Assembly (NCBI GenBank): GCA_011947345.1
Contig: JAAVTG010000688.1
Coordinates: 62,001 to 126,000, forward strand
DNA from: Phytophthora quininea
Lineage: Eukaryota > Oomycota > Peronosporomycetes > Peronosporales > Peronosporaceae
Reading direction: 5' to 3'
DNA: 64,000 nt
Each line of letters begins with the position of its first letter. Within the stretch, counting starts at the first letter, position 1. This document shows positions 41,601 through 51,830 of the stretch, piece after piece. The notes below the pieces were generated by a model. It was not told the DNA's origin. It saw only the letters and a program-made list of their open reading frames with translations, and did no database searches. A program made the translations under genes and the position numbers.

Positions 41601-42913
41601 GGAGCTAAATGACTGGCCCAGTTCTCGTCAGTCATTCCCGTGGTCGATACTTTTTCAAAAAACATGCGCACAAGCTCGCGGTTCTCCTTGTCCTCTCCGA
41701 AATAGCGGTAGTGTGTAATCTGTTTGAAAAAGGTATCCACAAACTCGCAGCCGAACGGAAGCGACACGAGTGCGTGGAAATGCTGGTTCTTCAGCTGTCT
41801 TGGCGGCGGGAGTCGATTTCGTTCTGCTTCCATGTGGTGTGAAACAACGCCGCAGTCCCGCACCACCAGATCCGCCAGCCACCGCTCGTACTTGTTCTCC
41901 GTGAAGCTCGGGTAGTTTGTGCGATCCTTTTCCAGGTTGCTGAATGTGCTGGACGGCTTTGGGTATCGCTCAATCCGCACCGCATACGCAGACGAATTGG
42001 CCACCTCCAACAACTTTAATTTGTCCACTAGAGAGTACGCAACTGCAGTCGAGGACGACGCAGATGCAGACGTGGTAAGACTGGTCCGGATGCCGTCCAC
42101 GCTGCCATCGACGCTCGCTCCTGACTGGTGGAAGTCGCTGCGTCGTCGTTGGAAGAGTGGCTCCTCGGAAGCTCTTCGCGGTCGTCGTCCCAGAGCGTCC
42201 ACCACGGGAGACACTGCGTCCAAGTCCATCTCGTCGTCATCGGGCAAGCTTTCCCCGTCCAGCACCTCGTGCAGGTTGGGCAGGAAAAGTTGCCGTTCTC
42301 TGCGCGACGCCTGGTCGGGTCCATGCTTCCGGAGGCGCCCAGCGCGTTGTCTGTCTGGTCGTCGAAGCCGAACTCGGCGTCCCAGTCCTCATCGCTGTCG
42401 CTGTCCTCTGGTTGCTGTTGCTGCTGGTCCTGCGGTCTGCCTGTTCGAAGGTCCTTAGCAGACGAGTAGGAGCTGTAGAGCCCCGCGTCCTCCTCCTCTT
42501 TCGGCTCGCTGTGTCGTCCCGATCCGCTGTTGCTGCTCGACGCTGCCACGTCGTTGCTGAGTCTCGGCCCCGTGTTGCGCGCCGAGCTGGAGCTGCTGCG
42601 GCGCTTGTAGAGCGTGTCGGACAGCAGCAGGTCGGTGCCCACGCTGTCCTTACGGCGCCATCGGCCGCTCGACGCGTCGCTGGCCAGGAAATCGCTGCTC
42701 CAGTCTTCGACGCCTTCCTCGGAGGCGGCCAGGCCGACCACGACCTGGTCCTGGGGCTTCTCCGCTTTCTCTGCGGCGGCGGGGTGGCTGTGGTACAGCG
42801 TGCCGTTGTGTCTCCTGCTGCTGGATGTCGTAGCTGAGGCTGGAGCTGCTGTTATCGTGGTGGCGGCTCCGGTGGTGGCTGCCAGCCGCCGGTCCGCTGC
42901 TGCGCCCTGCCAT
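35688..42913 (-). CDS. Very large helical-repeat protein with C-terminal DENN module, frame broken about six times
   Basis: Homogeneous coding signal from MAGRSSGPAAG (42913) to a stop at 35688, about 2,400 residues. The first 230 residues are serine-rich and acidic. About 250-1,560 is an alpha-helical, TPR-like repeat region in a long unbroken stretch (37874-42265). Then comes a low-complexity linker, and a C-terminal region with KLLGVLLLENSVIVIGNS, LLEPFKWQHTFLPF and RFISSCVVVVDLDDVDAL, the hallmarks of the cDENN/dDENN modules. DENN proteins are exchange factors for Rab GTPases. Breaks near 42,790, 42,300, 37,880, 37,165, 36,710 and 36,040; most sit at homopolymers one base short. The 37,880 break leaves a 7-bp overlap, so two separate genes are a less likely alternative. 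Confidence 0.72.
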
Positions 42914-43389
42914 CGGCCGAGCTTTTGGTCGCGTGGGTCTGTGCCAGCACGCGCTGCATTGGCCTGCTGCTGCTGCTTAGATCACGAGCCGAGAGCGAGG
43001 CCGCGGCCTCGTGGGCATATCCCCGGGAAACCGGGGGCTCTGGTGCGGCGTGTCGGTGGCTTCCGCGCGCTCGGGGCTCAAGAGGCTGAAGCGGGTGTGG
43101 CGGCTTACATGTTGGCCAGGGCTTTCGACAGCGGGCGCGCCCGGCTACCACACGGCCCCGCAAAATTTCAAAACCCTAACCCGTGACGGGTGCAGCAGCA
43201 GCTGCGCTCGAGCAACCGTTTAGCATAGCCGACTATCTTTAGCTGCAAATGTGTAGGTCCGCATGAGCGAGGACACCGCGGGGGTGAAACTTTGACCGTG
43301 CCGGTGCGTTGGCGCGGATTGCGTGTGAGAGACTACCGGCGGCAGCGTTGCAACCGCTGGATGAAGGCTCTGGCGTCGCTGCGCAAATT
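42914..43389. other. GC-rich region upstream of the DENN gene
   Basis: No supported gene; open frames here are arginine- and proline-rich shadows. An in-frame TAA upstream of 42913 supports the chosen DENN start. Confidence 0.4.
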
Positions 43390-43890
43390 TCACTTCTCCT
43401 CGATCAGTCCGGCTCCCCATGCATAGACTGTCGCCGCCGATCCAAGCGTGTTGCACGCTAAAAAATTGGCCGCGACGGTAGTCGGCAGAAAGAAAGAAGG
43501 CGGAGCGGAGCCATCTTGGCTGCAACGTTGGCGGAGCCCGTACATCTCCAGCAAAAAGTGCTGCTGGCAATGGCTGGCTGCGGCGCGAGGCAGCGATCGC
43601 AGGAAGACCAGCACACGACGGGTGGACGGCGGCGCGGCGCTCGCTTTGCTCGGCCCAGCCCAGCTTGAAGCGCGCTCCTCGAACGGACAGCCAGAAGAAC
43701 GGCGCCGAGGTTGGCTGGCTGTGTGAAACGCGAAACCCACACACAGTATCCAGTCGTCTGCTTGCAGCATGCTGGCCCAGAACGCCATCGATACCTTCCT
43801 TACCCAAAGGTCTAACCATACCTTCGCCACGTACGCGTTGTACAACTTGCCACGCTCCAACTTCAAAAATGTCGGTAGCGGCGTAGCCAT
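43390..43890 (-). CDS. Hypothetical protein, 166 residues
   Basis: Open frame from MATPLPTFLKLERGKLYNAY to ATVYAWGAGLIEEK. I do not recognise it. The two ends look protein-like (a leading amphipathic helix and a hydrophobic C-terminal segment), while the middle is arginine-, serine- and alanine-rich with several possible splice sites. The real gene may therefore be a shorter spliced protein made of the two ends. An in-frame extension up to 44208 lacks support. Confidence 0.3.
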   Translation of the reverse strand: MATPLPTFLKLERGKLYNAYVAKVWLDLWVRKVSMAFWASMLQADDWILCVGFAFHTASQPRRRSSGCPFEERASSWAGPSKASAAPPSTRRVLVFLRSLPRAAASHCQQHFLLEMYGLRQRCSQDGSAPPSFFLPTTVAANFLACNTLGSAATVYAWGAGLIEEK

Positions 43891-44345
43891 ATTCTCTGCA
43901 CGTCCAATAGTATCACTACGCACATGCACAACAAGACGTTGAGGGAAAACAAGAGAGACGACAGCTTCAGTCAAGCAGTGCATGCACATGCTGTGGCGGT
44001 TGGGCTGACCGCACCAAGCAAACAGTTTGCTGCTCGGCTTCAATGTCTGACTAACGAATTCATATGTTTTTGCCAAAAAATGTGTACGATACACCACGAA
44101 TCGTGCTCTGTTTTTAGCATCTCGCAAGCATCGTTTTACGCTAAAAGAAAAAGATACTGTCGCATGCAGTCTCATTCGTTTAGTATCCCACGAAACAAGT
44201 GAATACATGAATTAATACGCTGGAGATGACAAATTAATCTTTAGACTTTATTTTTCTAAAACTACGATTTTAGACGTCTTTTTTTTTGGAAGCAGACTTA
44301 CGTGGCATTCTCGCAGTTTCGTCAAGCCCCGAACAGCTCCCTACG
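43891..44345. other. A/T-rich divergent intergenic region
   Basis: About 450 bp between the hypothetical protein and the HERPUD-like gene, clearly A/T-richer than neighbouring sequence. No gene seen. Presumed promoter. Confidence 0.4.
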
Positions 44346-45584
44346 ATGGACGCCTCCGCGCACGTGAACCTCGTGGTCAAGAACGTGTACACGCCCACGC
44401 AGACGTTGGCGCTGCGCGTCAGTCCAGCGATGCTCGTCGGCGAGCTCAAGGCGCGCCTCGCTGAGGAATTCCCGCACCACCCGACACCCCGCGCCCAGAA
44501 GCTCATTTTCGGAGGCAAAATCTGCCGCGACGAGGAGCCGCTGGCCCAAGTGCTGGCGCAAGTGCAGAGCAGCCACCTGCAGGACGGCGACGACGGCGAC
44601 GAGCCCGTGGTGTTCCATCTCCTGGTGACGACGACGACTTCCAAGAGTCACACGGAGCTGCCCAAGCCCAAGACGCCGGAGCCGACACGTCAGGAGGCTG
44701 CAGAGGCCGCCGACTCGCCCAGACCCAGCAGCAGAGCAGCAGAGACGTCCAGCTTCGAGACGATGCCCACGCAGACGCAGCAGAGCTCTCCGTTCCCGTT
44801 CGAGCAGCAGCCCATGAGTCAGCACCAGCAACATCTCTATCGTCAGAGCGTGCTCATGCAGCAGCAAGCCATGGTGCTCACCCAGATCCAGTACCTGCAA
44901 TACATGCTCATGCAGCAGCGGCAGATCCCTGAAGTGCAGCAGCAGCCGTTCGGGGGCCACTTTGCCACGCCCTATGGGAGTTTTTACGCCATGATGCCGC
45001 CACGGATGTTCCATGCTCAACCTCAAGCGAGACCGAATGCTGCGACGCCTGCACCAATGCCTGCAGCTCAGGCGGCCCCGGAAGCTCTGGCCGAGCCGCA
45101 ACGACGTCCGCTAATCGTGGAGATGGCGCGCGAGGTCATCCCTCTGCTGGACTTCCGGATGGCCATGAAAATGGCGTTCATGCTGTTCATAATCGGGCAG
45201 GACACACCCATGGACCGCATCTTGATGCTGGCGTTGCTGTCTTTCATCTCGTACCTGCACATCACGGGCATTTTTGCTAAAATCTACGAGGTCTACAACC
45301 GAGGACGCAGTCAAGAGCCAGCGACCGATGCTCCTGCTGACCCTAACGCACCTGGAGCTGCAGCGGCAGCAGGTGCAGCAATTAGAGAGCGCTATGGGAT
45401 GGTGGCGCGCGTCCTGCGTATCTCGCCCGACCGCGGGTTTCTGCAGGATGTCAAGTATTTCGTGGTGGGGCTGCTGTTGTCGCTGGTTCCTGCGTGGCAC
45501 CCACAGCCGTTGCAAGGCGTGGCTCCGATGAACGAGAACGCCATGCCGGACGGACCCGGCGATGTACCTCTTCAGGGTATTTAA
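44346..45584 (+). CDS. HERPUD-like ubiquitin-domain membrane protein
   Basis: Intact 412 residues. N-terminal ubiquitin-like domain (HVNLVVKNVYTPTQTLALRV ... KLIFGGKICRDEEPL, about residues 6-80), then a glutamine- and proline-rich linker with QQQ runs. Two hydrophobic helices near AMKMAFMLFIIGQDTPMDRI and LMLALLSFISYLHITGIFAK, and a third weaker one (VKYFVVGLLLSLVPAW), follow. This is the layout of Herp, an ER membrane protein induced by unfolded-protein stress that organises the HRD1 degradation complex. The linker is longer and more glutamine-rich than in animals. ATG at 44346; no earlier in-frame ATG. Confidence 0.78.
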   Translation: MDASAHVNLVVKNVYTPTQTLALRVSPAMLVGELKARLAEEFPHHPTPRAQKLIFGGKICRDEEPLAQVLAQVQSSHLQDGDDGDEPVVFHLLVTTTTSKSHTELPKPKTPEPTRQEAAEAADSPRPSSRAAETSSFETMPTQTQQSSPFPFEQQPMSQHQQHLYRQSVLMQQQAMVLTQIQYLQYMLMQQRQIPEVQQQPFGGHFATPYGSFYAMMPPRMFHAQPQARPNAATPAPMPAAQAAPEALAEPQRRPLIVEMAREVIPLLDFRMAMKMAFMLFIIGQDTPMDRILMLALLSFISYLHITGIFAKIYEVYNRGRSQEPATDAPADPNAPGAAAAAGAAIRERYGMVARVLRISPDRGFLQDVKYFVVGLLLSLVPAWHPQPLQGVAPMNENAMPDGPGDVPLQGI

Positions 45585-45773
45585 ACTATGGATGCGTGCT
45601 GCAACGTGAACGAAGGCTCATGAAGCAGAGTGTAAACTACTGTTGCCGAAAGGAAGGAAGAGCGAGATCGTCTGGGGAGACAGAGAAGTAACAAGGACTG
45701 CGATTTCGTGTTAATTGTTGTGAGTTTTTTTCTGCATCATGTTGCTGAGTTTCCTATCGTCATTGCTTGGACA

Positions 45774-46600
45774 CTACGTTGATGTCTTCCTGGTGCGTGA
45801 AAAGCTTCTTTTGATAGCGTCGAACAATTTCTGCTTGGGTCGACTAAGACGGCTGTGCCGCACGTCCTTGGCTGCTGGTGCTGGTAGCAAATCCTGCTGC
45901 TGCTGTTCTTGGGGTACTTTAGCAGATGCAGCGATCTTATCAACGTCTGATGTTCGTGCAGGGGTGTCAACGAATAGTTTGTGCTTGGGCTGGACGGCGA
46001 CGCGAGTCACTACGGTCGGTTTTTCGTAGGCACTGGGGTCTTGTTCAGGCCTTTGTCTAGCTGCATCGCCGTGGTAAGTCGTTGTCGAGGAGTAGATTTT
46101 CGATCATCAGCAAATGTAAGCGGCTGAACGGCGACTTCGGGCTGCAATGTCTTGATCACCTCCGCTTCCGATGTTTCGGGGCCCAATTCTTGGTTGGACC
46201 TGCAGGTCTCTTCTCTACTTTCTTTCTTCTCGATCTGTTCGTCCTCCGGTGTGTCTTCTAGTCTTTGGTTTGTCGGTAGTTCACCCGCAGAAACATTTAC
46301 TTTGTCTTCTCGAGTTGAAATGCTAACGTCGTCTTGCTGTTGGTTCTTCTCATCTAGATCCACGCACAACGGCACTGGCGCTTGCGTCGCCAAGTAAATG
46401 CTGATGATTGCAGCTTCGGTCGCTGTCAAAGCTTTCGCCTCCGGATTCGAGCAGCAGTATGCATTGGAGCAGTTCTCTTGCTCGCACCCTTTCGTCAACA
46501 TGTTGAAGAACGCTTGCACCAGTTGCCGCGCGTAGGCGCATTCTACGGCCGATGCATCGATGGACTTGGCATCGTTTTGAAGCATGCTCCAGGGCTGCAT
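45774..46600 (-). CDS. AZUL zinc-finger protein without a HECT domain, frame broken once
   Basis: About 275 residues, from MQPWSMLQNDAKSIDASAVE. The N-terminal region has the AZUL zinc-binding pattern known from UBE3A/E6AP: LVQAFFNMLTKGCEQENCSN followed by AYCCSNPEA (four cysteines) and helix TATEAAIISIYLA. The rest is acidic and disordered, ending in a basic tail (KQKLFDAIKRSFSRTRKTST). The frame breaks at about 46,012 in an A5 run (six expected), after which VVTRVAVQPKHKLFVDTP continues. In UBE3A the AZUL domain binds the proteasome subunit RPN10; here no catalytic HECT domain follows, so it may be an adaptor. Confidence 0.72.
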
Positions 46601-46776
46601 AGCAAACGCGGAGTGAAAAGAGGAACACCAGCCAGCAGCTTCTTGCAACACAAAAGACCGTTATTTATATGTTTTTTTAAAAATACTCGCGCTAATCCTG
46701 TCGACGCGGAGCATTACGGAGGCTTCTTCATGCCGTCCCCATTCCGTCCGTGCTGTATCAACTGATCTGCAAACAT

Positions 46777-47915
46777 TCAGGCCGAGGGCTGCGTGTGCAG
46801 GCGCTGAGCCACTTCGGCCCACTTGTCCATCGTCTCGAGAGCTTTCCCCGAAGCGAGCTGCTTCTTGGCCATCTCATAGCCACTCTTGATGCTGTCGGCG
46901 AGTCCGTACACATACAGTCCAGCGCCGGCGTTGTAGGCGATCGTGTTGCCCACGGGGCAGTCGCTGTCAGCGCCGCCAGCAAACACCTTGCGCAGGATCG
47001 TGGCATTCACGACCGCGTCTCCTCCACGCAGCTCCTCGAGCGTCACCGGTGGCACGCCAACATCCTCAGCTCGCAACTCGTAGCGACGCACTGGCGTCTC
47101 CGCTCCCTGACGCACTTCCACGACATCCGCTGGTCCAATGGAGTTGAGCTCATCCAGACCGGCACAGTGCACCACCAGTCCGTGCTCCACACCCAGCGCC
47201 AGCAGCACCTCGCCGAAGGTTTCAAGCAGTTCGGGCTTGTAGACGCCGATGACGACGCGCGTGCAGCCCGCGGGGTTGAGGAGCGGGCCCAGGATGTTGA
47301 ACACACTGCGGATGCCGATAGCCTTGCGCACGGGCGCCACGTGGCGCATGGCCGGGTGGAAGTTGGGCGCGAACATGAAGGCGACCTGCGCCTGCTCGAG
47401 GCAGGGGCCGATGTTGTGCGCCTTAAGCATGGGCACGCCCAGCTCCTCGAGCACGTCGGCCGATCCGGAGCGGCTGGACACCGAGCGGTTGCCGTGCTTG
47501 GCCACCAGCGCGCCGCAGGAGGCAGCCACGACAGCCGCAGCCGTTGACAAGTTGACGGTGTTGGCTCCGTCTCCGCCCGTGCCCACAATGTCAAGCGCAG
47601 GGCGGTCTCCTGCGGATAGCAGCAACAATTCCATCAGTAACATGCATACCCCCAGTAGAGTAGAGCTGACGAACGTACCGAGACGTGCACGGTGACGGCC
47701 TGCGAGCGCATGTGCTTGGCGAAGGCGGCGACCTCGGCGGCGGTCTCGCCCTTGGCGGCCAGCAGCGCCAGCAACACACCCACGCCCACGGGGTTCTCGG
47801 CCGCCGTCTCGGAGGCGATCTGCTGCACGGCGAAGGTGGCCTCGGCGTCCGACAGGTCCTCGCGGCGCACCAGCTTGGCCAGCAGCGTGCTCAGGTCCAG
47901 GTTGCTCGCCAACAT
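46777..47915 (-). CDS. trpD: Anthranilate phosphoribosyltransferase, one intron
   Basis: About 356 residues from MLASNLDLSTLLAKLVRRED (47915). The helical N-domain (LSDAEATFAVQQIASETAAE) precedes the catalytic motifs LDIVGTGGDGANTVNLSTAA, LVAKHGNRSVSSRSGSADVL and FNILGPLLNP, and ends GYEMAKKQLASGKALETMDK. It transfers phosphoribose from PRPP to anthranilate, the second step of tryptophan synthesis. A short intron of about 70 bp (about 47,610-47,678, GTACGT...CGCAG) separates HVS from GDRPALDIVGTG. The phases differ by one base, so either the boundary or the sequence is off by one. Stand-alone TrpD fits oomycetes, which also fuse other steps. Confidence 0.9.
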
Positions 47916-48872
47916 ATTCGAGGTTGAGTTGATGTGTGTGGCGGTTGGTTGTTGTGCGAATGACGACGACCGACGTGTTCAAAGGCAACTCACAGTTTGG
48001 TGGCGCTGTCGGTCAGCTGCCACTAAACTCGAAATGAAAAGTAGAGTAAAATTGTCCCTGGTAAGCTTGCTTAAGGCAAGTATCACGCTCGATAGCTTCG
48101 GCGAGCAAACGTGTAAGCTGATAGCTGCTTTGAAGTAGGAAGAACTTCGCTACAGGACATGGCGTTTTTTTGCCAGTCAACTTCTTCATTGAGACTAGCG
48201 GATGGCAGCCCATGCTCTTGATGTGTGTTGCAGAATTCTCTAACTTAGTGCAAGTAAATCACCACCAACGACAAGAATACTTTCACAACTGCGGCATCAC
48301 TGGCATGAGGGTAATGCTAAAGTGAAACCTTGCTAGGAAGTGGGGGTACGGTTGATTGGGAAATCACACGCACTACAAGTTAACATGCTCCAATACTGTA
48401 GGTGCTTAAACTGTGTCTGTAGGATCGGTGCCACCAGAATTTCGTGTCACTAATTAGTGCCCCTGCAACAGTACACTTGTGAGCACTATCGCGCTCGCTA
48501 GGAGCCCTCTTCTTCAGCCGCGTGTGAGCATGTAAGTGGCCGAGGTGCTGCTTGCTTCTTGCTTTCAATTTTAGTGCAGAAGCGCTTTGACATGTGAAAC
48601 GGAGGCTCCGTTGGAGCTGCGGCTAATTGTTTTGGTATGTACTGTACAAACTTCGTTGTACATTTACTTTTGTGGTGACGATGCTAATCAATCGTATCTT
48701 TCCCCTTCAAGCGATAAGCAAAATGAACGCCTTCCAGCAGAGCTCTCTCCATGAAGACCGACACCAACACGTTCTCGCTCAACAGGATGCTTTTTATTTA
48801 ACTTTACGGGTTTTGCGTCGAGCAGCGCACTAGAAGGACAGGGAACGCTACAGCTCCAACACCAGGCTCAGC
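47916..48872. other. Intergenic region between TrpD and annexin genes
   Basis: About 1 kb, A/T-richer than the genes. Short open frames on both strands carry no domain. No repeat or RNA gene recognised. Confidence 0.4.
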
Positions 48873-49861
48873 TTAGTCGCGGGCGTCGAACACGGACAGC
48901 AGCAGCTCGCCGTAGTCGCCGTCCACCTCGCCGGCAATGCGCTCGCGCAGCTCCTTGCCGTACTTCTTCTTGTAGGCGGGCTTGATGTCGCGCAGGACGA
49001 TGTGGTAGCGCACGACGGCCGAGCTTAGCGCGTTCTCGTCGGTTCCGAAGCCCTTCATGGCCTGCTCAAACAGTTCGGCCAGAAGGTCCAGCGGCTCGGT
49101 GACCATGCGGATGAGGAAGAGCACGGCCTTCTCCGAGTCACCCGAGAACTCGTGCTCGGCGGCCTTGACGAGCGACTCGTTGTACTTCTTCTCGTAGGCG
49201 GCGGCCACGGCGCGCAGGTGCTCGGGCGGGGAGGCCACCAGCACGCCCACGAAGCCCTCCTCGTCCGTGCCCATCTTGCCACGACCAGTCTTGTAGAGTT
49301 TCTCCACGTCAGCGTTCACCTTGGCCGGCGTGTGGACGTTGGCGGCGTCGTAGGGCACGAGCGAGCCCTGCAGCGAGGCCAGGATGACCTTCTTGTAGTC
49401 TCCGTGCAGATCTCCGTCCAGGACAGAGGCCAGGTCCTCTCCGTAGGTGTCGTAGTAGGTCTTCTTGAGGATCTGCATCTCAATGTTGGTGCGGCCCACG
49501 ACCACAGGGTAGATGAGGTCCTCCTTAGTGCCGAGGCCCTTGGTGGCCTTGCGCAGGATGCCAGCCTCGGCCTCGGGCAGCGGCGACGCTAGCAGCTTGA
49601 GCAGGAACTGGTAGTGGCCCGACGTCTCCTCGCCCACGAGCTCGCGCAGACTCTGCTTGTGCAGCTCCTGGTAGCGCTTGGCGATGAAGCCGCGCTGGGC
49701 CGCCGTCTTGCCACCGAGCGCCTTGTTCAGCGCCTTCTCGTTGGTGCCGGCTCCCGTCGTGGCCTTAAAGATCTCCTCCACAGCCGAGTCCGTGCCCGGG
49801 GGTACGACGGCGGCGAGCCGTTCCAGGCGCTGTGCGTGGCGGGCGGGTACAGGTTGAGCAT
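48873..49861 (-). CDS. Annexin with four repeats, frame broken once
   Basis: About 329 residues, start at 49861 (MLNLYPPATHSAWNGSPPSY). Four annexin repeats with their type-II-like loops: TTGAGTNEKALNKALGG, KGLGTKEDLIYPVVVG, GKMGTDEEGFVGVLV and KGFGTDENALSSAVVRY. Annexins bind acidic membranes, usually with calcium, and are abundant in oomycete cell walls and membranes. The frame breaks at about 49,800 in a C run (five C, six expected) just before PGTDSAVEEIFKATTGAGT. The earlier in-frame ATG at 50045 belongs to a frame without annexin similarity and is not used. Confidence 0.88.
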
Positions 49862-50386
49862 CTTGGAAGGAGGGGGGAACGAAGCTTGAGCCGAAGACCG
49901 AAGATTCGCGAATGACTAGGACGATCGCCAGGTAAGGATAAAATACATCACTTGAAGAAAGTATGGACTGCTGACGTGGAAAATCAGATGGTTGATAGTT
50001 TTGGCCTGGAATGTCTCTGCTTGCCGGCGCTGCCCGTGAACACAAAATCGTGGGGAAACGATGTCATTCGCGCTCTCTCTGTCGTTCAAATGCTACTATA
50101 TCATTTGCCACCTGCGCAAGGTTGAAGAGTCCAGTCGACGGTGTGGTTACCGAGTGCAGCGAACGGAACCACGCGATCACGAAGAACCGGTGACCAAGCG
50201 GCCGACGTCCTCGTTGAGATGTGGAGTGCACAAGCAGCTACTGTAACGCACGGTCGGGTCCTTGAGTGCGCGAAATTGCTGCAACAACTTTACGCCTGGA
50301 CACGTCAATGGACTATTGTGCTCTTTTAGCAATGACTTTGTGGTGATCAAGTCGCCAACGACTCGGTCGAGTGGATCGAAGCAGTT
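49862..50386. other. Intergenic region upstream of annexin
   Basis: About 0.5 kb without a supported gene; holds the annexin promoter. Confidence 0.35.
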
Positions 50387-50593
50387 TCAGGTTCGTTCGG
50401 GCCCCAAAACTCGACATCCAGCTGAGTTGCTGCGCAAACTACATGTATTGGCGAGTATACGCTGGCCAGTAGCGGCCATCGTCGGGTTTACGCAGTTCCG
50501 AGGGATCTTGGGCCTCTTGGCGGCTTCGGTGAGCGTACTGGCGTGGACCAAAATGTACGCTACAGTGATGAATACGAGCTGGCAGTGCTTCAT
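50387..50593 (-). CDS. Small putative secreted protein, 68 residues
   Basis: Start at 50593 with a good signal peptide (MKHCQLVFITVAYILVHAST, cleavage probably after LTEA). The mature part is about 45 residues, basic, with three cysteines and the string GQRILANT. No canonical RxLR-EER or LFLAK motif, so effector status is not claimed. The gene lies in the left arm of an inverted duplication; the matching arm (51640-51830) holds a defective copy that keeps the hydrophobic signal but ends in an early stop. Conservation of the hydrophobic core in both copies is the main support for a real gene. Confidence 0.42.
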   Translation of the reverse strand: MKHCQLVFITVAYILVHASTLTEAAKRPKIPRNCVNPTMAATGQRILANTCSLRSNSAGCRVLGPERT

Positions 50594-50890
50594 GGCGGTC
50601 AATTCTGAATGACGGACTTGGTTTTCGAAGGCGGTGGGGCTGCTCAAAGTCAGATTGGGATTGAGCTCGTCCAAAACGAAGTAGAAATTGTTCTAGTGTA
50701 GCAGATGTTGTCGTGAAACAACGCTTCAGCTGCCAGTATTAGACACCAGTTGCTACAAGAAGCATATACCTCATTCGGGGCAGGGGCAGGTTAGCTTTTG
50801 CGAATAAATGTGGCTGTCAGCAATTGGACTGGAGTGCCAGAGACCAGCAAGCAGCTCATTCGGATGCTGCCGTGATATAATCGGCCCGAA
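50480..50890 (-). repeat. Left arm of an imperfect inverted duplication
   Basis: Its reverse complement matches 51425-51800 collinearly. Clear anchors: AGCAGCTCATTCGGA at about 50,852 (matches TCCGAATGAGCTGCT at about 51,436) and TTGGTTTTCGAAGGCG at about 50,618 (matches CGCCTTCGAAAACCAA at about 51,700). The region from signal peptide to upstream flank is roughly three-quarters identical. Confidence 0.65.
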
Positions 50891-51424
50891 ACTTTTCGAT
50901 ATCCAACCGAAGCCTCGTCGCTGGGCAGCGAATGCAGTAGCAGCGTTTCACTATGGATGAACGGAGTGTCTTGACAGGTTTGATCGATGCGACTTACTCG
51001 GGTCTGCCGCGCGCTGTTGAAGATGGTTTATCGCGACAGGTAGACCGAAAGCAAAAATTGAGATTTCGAACTGCATTAGCGTTTCTTGGAGTGAGAGTTT
51101 GGGCCAATGTGATCATAAGACGTTTTTGAGAAATTCGATCGTCTTGTTTGATGAGGAGCTGGAGCTAACGACAGAACCAAGTCTTTCCCTGCAGCAAATG
51201 CAATCGAGAGAATCTCCAACGGTGACACCAACTGCGCAGATGCCGAATATCTTGACAAACTCAAAGAAAATCACAGCTCGTCACCAACAAACAAATTGTA
51301 ATTGTAGCAACAGCACATTCACAATATAAATACTTCAGAGCTTCTCCGGGCACAGCATTGCCTTGCGCTTGAATTCTTGCAACTACAATCAAAACGAGTT
51401 GAAGTTGGCACTCTCCACCAATCA

Positions 51425-51800
51425 GAGCGACAGCTTCCGAATGAGCTGCTTGTTTGGTCTCAGATCTGCTCCAACTCTGCAAGCAGTCGAAATTTCAACG
51501 CGACAGCTTTGTAAGAACAACAGTGAGCTGTTTTATGATAGCAGAGGATGCATATGATCGTCATATATGACGCACAGCTTGACGCGTGGTAATACGGCGC
51601 ATAGTTTTGTATTCCGTTGTGTCTTGCTTCGGCAGCAATCATCTTGCCGCCGAAAAGGCCGCAGCTCATCCTCAATCTAACTATCAGCAGTCCCATCGCC
51701 TTCGAAAACCAAGTTCGTCGTTTGGAATTGACTCTGCCACCTCGTATTCATCATCGCCACATGCTTTTTGGTCCACGCCAGTTCGCTCACCCAAGCGCTT
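51425..51800 (+). repeat. Right arm of an imperfect inverted duplication
   Basis: Inverted copy of 50480-50890, separated by about 0.5 kb of unrelated sequence. Contains the broken copy of the small secreted-protein gene. Confidence 0.65.
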
Positions 51801-51830
51801 CAATAGACCCGTGGATCCTGCCTGCCGAGA
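51640..51830 (+). pseudogene. Broken second copy of the small secreted-protein gene
   Basis: In the matching frame it reads CHLVFIIATCFLVHASSLTQ then a TAG, with no ATG where the left copy has one. The upstream flank (SSPIAFENQVRRLELT when translated) parallels that of the left copy (SSPTAFENQVRHSELT), showing that the duplication included the promoter side. Several indels separate the two. Confidence 0.5.

Noticed and set aside
43891..44208. N-terminal extension of the hypothetical protein at 43390-43890
   Set aside because: The extension lies in A/T-rich intergenic sequence with no coding character.
49862..50045. Longer annexin start at 50045
   Set aside because: Residues before the annexin core do not look like annexin; MLNLYPP at 49861 in the neighbouring frame fits better once a C-run error is allowed.
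50387..50593. RxLR effector assignment for the small secreted protein (string GQRILA)
   Set aside because: The fourth position is not arginine, there is no EER and the mature part is very short; too weak to claim.
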